Below, in pieces: positions 6,853-9,155 of a DNA stretch of 9,155 bases; positions within the stretch are counted from its first letter, which is position 1; each line of letters starts with the position of its first letter. The stretch is from assembly GCA_021413405.1 (NCBI GenBank), contig JAIOQL010000512.1:1-9155 (forward strand), read 5' to 3'. Origin of the DNA: Leptospira sp. (lineage in GTDB: Bacteria; Spirochaetota; Leptospiria; Leptospirales; Leptospiraceae). Below the pieces are notes generated by a model. The model worked only from the letters and a program-made list of their open reading frames with translations, was not told the origin of the DNA and ran no database searches. Both the position numbers and the translations under genes were made by a program.

Positions 6853-7746
6853 TTAAATCTCGAAACATAGAGCCGCAGCACCAAGGGTTCCGGCTAACGT
6901 GCTGCCCACTTCAATTTTGGTATAGTTTCTGAAAACAGGAAAAATAATTTCATTTACCTTTTCTATAAGCTGTTTTCCAAATATATCATATGACCTTGTT
7001 AATCCGCCAACGAAAATAATTTTTTCTGTGTTTGTTATATGAATCAGGTTGCGTATGAGTTCTGCGAGGGCGTTAATTCCAAAGTCAAGAACCTGCATAG
7101 CGACAGGATTTCCTTTTTGCACCAATGAAAAAAAATCAGCTGCCGATCCTAGCGTGTCTCCTGTACTGTCTTTGTATCTGTTCACGAGCCCTCTTGCACT
7201 AAAATAACTTTCCGCACAGCCATTTTGACCGCATCCACATTTTGCACCGTTCATAACAACAGTTACATGGCCCGCTTCCATTCCGTTCCCTTTGTAGCCG
7301 TTGTAAATTTTCCCATTGTTGATCCACCCTCCACCAAGGCCGGTGCCCAGGGTAAGGACAATCAGATTCGTGAAACCCTTTCCCTTTCCAAAATGAAATT
7401 CGCCTAACGCGGCGCAATTTGCGTCGTTGTTGAATCTGACAGGAAGGTTGAATTTTTTTTCAATGTGCGGAATAATCGGCGTATTTTTCAAATTTACCAG
7501 ATTCGCAGAAGAAAAAATGAAACCGGTATCAATATCAATTGGCCCGGGACTGCCGATTCCAATCTTTTCAAATTTTTCAGATTTAAAGTTTTTTTCTATT
7601 ACTCTTTCAACTGCGGATAGAAATGCTTCGTTTTCAGAAAACCTGTCTGTCGTCTCACGATGTTCACTGTAGATTTTCCCTGATTCATCAACAACACTTC
7701 CACGAATGCTTCCTCCTCCAATATCTATTCCCAGATATTTTTTCAT
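6853..7746 (-). CDS. ROK-family sugar kinase (glucokinase-like)
   Basis: This 297-residue cytosolic kinase has the full ROK pattern. An N-terminal ATP-phosphate loop LGIDIGGGSIRG (residues 5-16) has Gly-Ser where most members have Thr-Lys. The second motif is GIGSPGPID (63-71). The catalytic base is Asp108 in NNDAN, and LTLGTGLGGG (131-140) is the next ATP-binding loop. Sugar contacts are Glu157 and His160 in MEAGHV, plus Glu179. The structural zinc site is CGCGQNGCAE (Cys170, Cys172, Cys177). The most likely reaction is ATP-dependent phosphorylation of glucose or a related hexose or N-acetyl amino sugar at C6, but the specificity cannot be fixed by eye. There is no N-terminal helix-turn-helix, so it is an enzyme and not a ROK repressor. 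Its ATG overlaps the stop of the ABC ATPase (ATGA), with AAGGA upstream, which points to translational coupling. Confidence 0.92.
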   Translation of the reverse strand: MKKYLGIDIGGGSIRGSVVDESGKIYSEHRETTDRFSENEAFLSAVERVIEKNFKSEKFEKIGIGSPGPIDIDTGFIFSSANLVNLKNTPIIPHIEKKFNLPVRFNNDANCAALGEFHFGKGKGFTNLIVLTLGTGLGGGWINNGKIYNGYKGNGMEAGHVTVVMNGAKCGCGQNGCAESYFSARGLVNRYKDSTGDTLGSAADFFSLVQKGNPVAMQVLDFGINALAELIRNLIHITNTEKIIFVGGLTRSYDIFGKQLIEKVNEIIFPVFRNYTKIEVGSTLAGTLGAAALCFEI

Positions 7747-8408
7747 TTCAAAGTCCTTGTGAATTGACCGTCTCTCATTTCATATATCGTCTTAGCATCG
7801 AAAGCCAGTTTCATGTCGTGTGTTACGAGAAGTATGGTTAGTCCATTTTTGTTGTATTCACTAAAAAGTTCGCGTACCAGGGCACTATTCTCAGGATCAA
7901 GATCTCCTGATGGTTCATCTGCCAGCAATATATCCGGGTCGTTTATCAGGGAACGTGCAATCGCTGCTTTCTGAATCTGTCCACCAGAAAGCATGCGCGG
8001 TAATTTATTACTTATGTCATTCAGCTCCAATTTTTCAATCAGGTAATCGCATTTTTCGTTGTATTCGTCAGGAGAAAATTTACCGGTAAATACGGCAGGG
8101 AGTAAGATGTTTTCTCTTACGCTCAGAGATCCGATCAGTTCACTGAATTGAAAAATCAGTCCAACATCGGTTGCTCTCTTTCTTGAAAGACCCGATTTGG
8201 AAAGTCTGGAAAGTTTTTCATTATTATAGGATATTTCTCCAGACGTTGGTTTTAACATTCCTGTTAAAAGAGACAGGAGAGTCGTTTTTCCGGAACCGGA
8301 CGGGCCAACAATTGCAACATAGTCCGAATGATTGATATCGAATGAGACGGAGCGTACTACCGAATTTTTTTCGTATGACTTCGAAAGATCAAATACCTTC
8401 AGAATCAT
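7743..8408 (-). CDS. ABC transporter ATP-binding subunit, LolD/MacB class
   Basis: This 221-residue ATPase has every catalytic motif. Walker A is GPSGSGKT (35-42), the Q-loop is Gln87 in IFQFSE and the signature is LSGGQIQKAAIARSL (140-154). Walker B is LLADEP with Asp164 and Glu165, the D-loop is SGDLDPENS and the H-loop is His197 in VTHD. Length and the THDMKLA-type C-terminus match the LolD/FtsE/MacB group, which energises FtsX-like permeases acting on envelope lipids, lipoproteins or peptides, and not sugar importers. A GGAGG lies just upstream of the ATG, and the ATG overlaps the permease stop by 4 nt (ATGA). The tight pairing with the permease on the 5' side makes a two-gene transporter likely. 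The substrate is unknown. Confidence 0.92.
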   Translation of the reverse strand: MILKVFDLSKSYEKNSVVRSVSFDINHSDYVAIVGPSGSGKTTLLSLLTGMLKPTSGEISYNNEKLSRLSKSGLSRKRATDVGLIFQFSELIGSLSVRENILLPAVFTGKFSPDEYNEKCDYLIEKLELNDISNKLPRMLSGGQIQKAAIARSLINDPDILLADEPSGDLDPENSALVRELFSEYNKNGLTILLVTHDMKLAFDAKTIYEMRDGQFTRTLK

Positions 8409-8944
8409 TTCTGCCTCCGGATGGCCTGATATGGATCGATGGATGTTATGAAAAATCCGGCTATAATTGTAGCGGAAAGTGATATAAGCAATGATTGTCC
8501 TAATGCGTTAATCAGATTTAGAAATATATCTCTAATTGAAATACCTGCCCAAACGGAATCAGTCAAAGCAAAAATTTGAACAATGAATGCCAAAAGATAC
8601 CCGCTTAATAGAAGCAGTATATCCTTATGCATAAGTATGAGTATGCAACCTATCCGGTTTCCACCGACAGCTAACATTACCCCGATATCTCCAAGTGAAT
8701 GTACCGCTTTAATAATAGCGAGAAGAGCGAATGTGGTCAAACAAAGAATTTGAATGTAAAAAGGAATCGAATTAAAGACCGGATGAATGCTCGTTTTAAC
8801 CAGTCCGCTAGCTAAGGTTTGAATATTGAAAGATAGAAATAAAAAATAAGAAATTACCGATGTCAGCAAAAAAATGAATATTGAAAAAAATCTATCCCGG
8901 ATCAAAAGTACGAAAGAATAATAAAAATAGGAAATCTGGCTCAT
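8405..8944 (-). CDS. Very short FtsX-like ABC permease
   Basis: This 179-residue protein has four predicted membrane helices (about 19-39, 61-80, 108-127 and 149-168). The stretch between helices 2 and 3, GDIGVMLAVGGNRIGCILI, matches the coupling segment of FtsX/LolC/MacB permeases (usually EIG-x-x-x-A-x-G). The C-terminus DPYQAIRRQK matches the usual Pro-x-x-A-x-R ending. Full-length members have about 400 residues with a large periplasmic domain between helices 1 and 2, whereas here that loop is only about 21 residues. The protein therefore looks like a core permease without the external domain. No frameshift is visible. The N-terminus (a short soluble lead into helix 1) is normal, and only the start itself is weak, since no clear ribosome-binding site precedes the ATG. 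It is translationally coupled to the ATPase by a 4-nt overlap and is the first gene of the minus-strand operon. Confidence 0.78.
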   Translation of the reverse strand: MSQISYFYYSFVLLIRDRFFSIFIFLLTSVISYFLFLSFNIQTLASGLVKTSIHPVFNSIPFYIQILCLTTFALLAIIKAVHSLGDIGVMLAVGGNRIGCILILMHKDILLLLSGYLLAFIVQIFALTDSVWAGISIRDIFLNLINALGQSLLISLSATIIAGFFITSIDPYQAIRRQK

Positions 8945-9155
8945 CTGAAAGTTAGTTTATAACAGATACACATTAAAGCAAATAAAATTACGCTACATAT
9001 TCGGTTACTTGAGCAATAGATCGGGCTACTAATATTTTTGATTTATGCCTGGATTTCGGAAAAATGAATTTTTCAATGTTCATCTTCTGATTTTGTAATA
9101 GATTTTACGATAAACCTGGACGGGAATCCGTCGTAGCATGACTACCCTTGAGGAA
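8945..9155. other. Intergenic edge region: likely operon promoter, possible tail of an upstream gene
   Basis: The 211 bp between the permease start and the window edge are AT-rich, with no convincing gene. On the minus strand a TTGCTT (8976-8981) stands only 14 nt before TATAAA (8956-8961), a short spacing, so a promoter here is possible but weak. On the minus strand one frame is open from the edge to a TGA at 9080-9082, encoding about 24 basic residues that end KIYYKIRR. It could be the C-terminus of a gene outside the window, with low confidence. On the plus strand only a 16-codon frame is seen from 9044. No clear hairpin terminator was recognised. Confidence 0.3.

Noticed and set aside
1..9155. 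Frequent CCGG/TCCGGA words across the window
   Set aside because: They occur in codons such as Ser-Gly and Pro-Glu on both strands with no regular spacing; this looks like composition bias and not a dispersed repeat.

Overview
The window is AT-leaning bacterial chromosome, densely packed and without RNA genes, insertion sequences or CRISPR. The mix of a 7TM-DISM (7TMR-DISM) type membrane sensor kinase with a compact set of housekeeping genes fits a Gram-negative-type bacterium. A spirochaete of the Leptospira order is my best guess, but it rests on architecture and base composition only and is weak.

Layout. Positions 2-2556 (+) hold one large sensor histidine kinase gene that enters from the left edge and is broken. 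An in-frame TAG at 575-577 and an apparent deletion with frameshift near 680 separate the sensor and membrane half from an intact 625-codon kinase-receiver-kinase half. It converges on a minus-strand gene at 2567-3640 for a protein-kinase-fold protein of unknown role. A 124-bp AT-rich region separates that gene from a divergent small VOC/glyoxalase-fold protein (3765-4229, +). From 8944 down to 4238 all genes lie on the minus strand and look like one operon. Its order is a very short FtsX-type ABC permease, its ATPase, a ROK-family sugar kinase, an HIT (HINT-type) nucleotide hydrolase, an eight-helix-class LPG-synthase-like membrane protein, and a succinate-semialdehyde-dehydrogenase-like ALDH. 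The first two junctions are 4-nt ATGA overlaps and the rest have gaps of 3-21 nt. The ALDH is broken by an apparent ~80-nt deletion plus frameshift. The last 211 bp (8945-9155) probably hold the operon's promoter region and perhaps the tail of another minus-strand gene.

How the genes relate. The ABC pair resembles the LolCDE/MacB class, which works on envelope lipids or lipoproteins and not on sugar uptake, so the link to the ROK kinase is one of co-expression only. The two most notable points are the unusual kinase-receiver-second kinase architecture and the two independent gene breaks of the same kind (internal deletion plus frameshift) about 3.7 kb apart. Those breaks mean either ongoing gene decay or assembly error.
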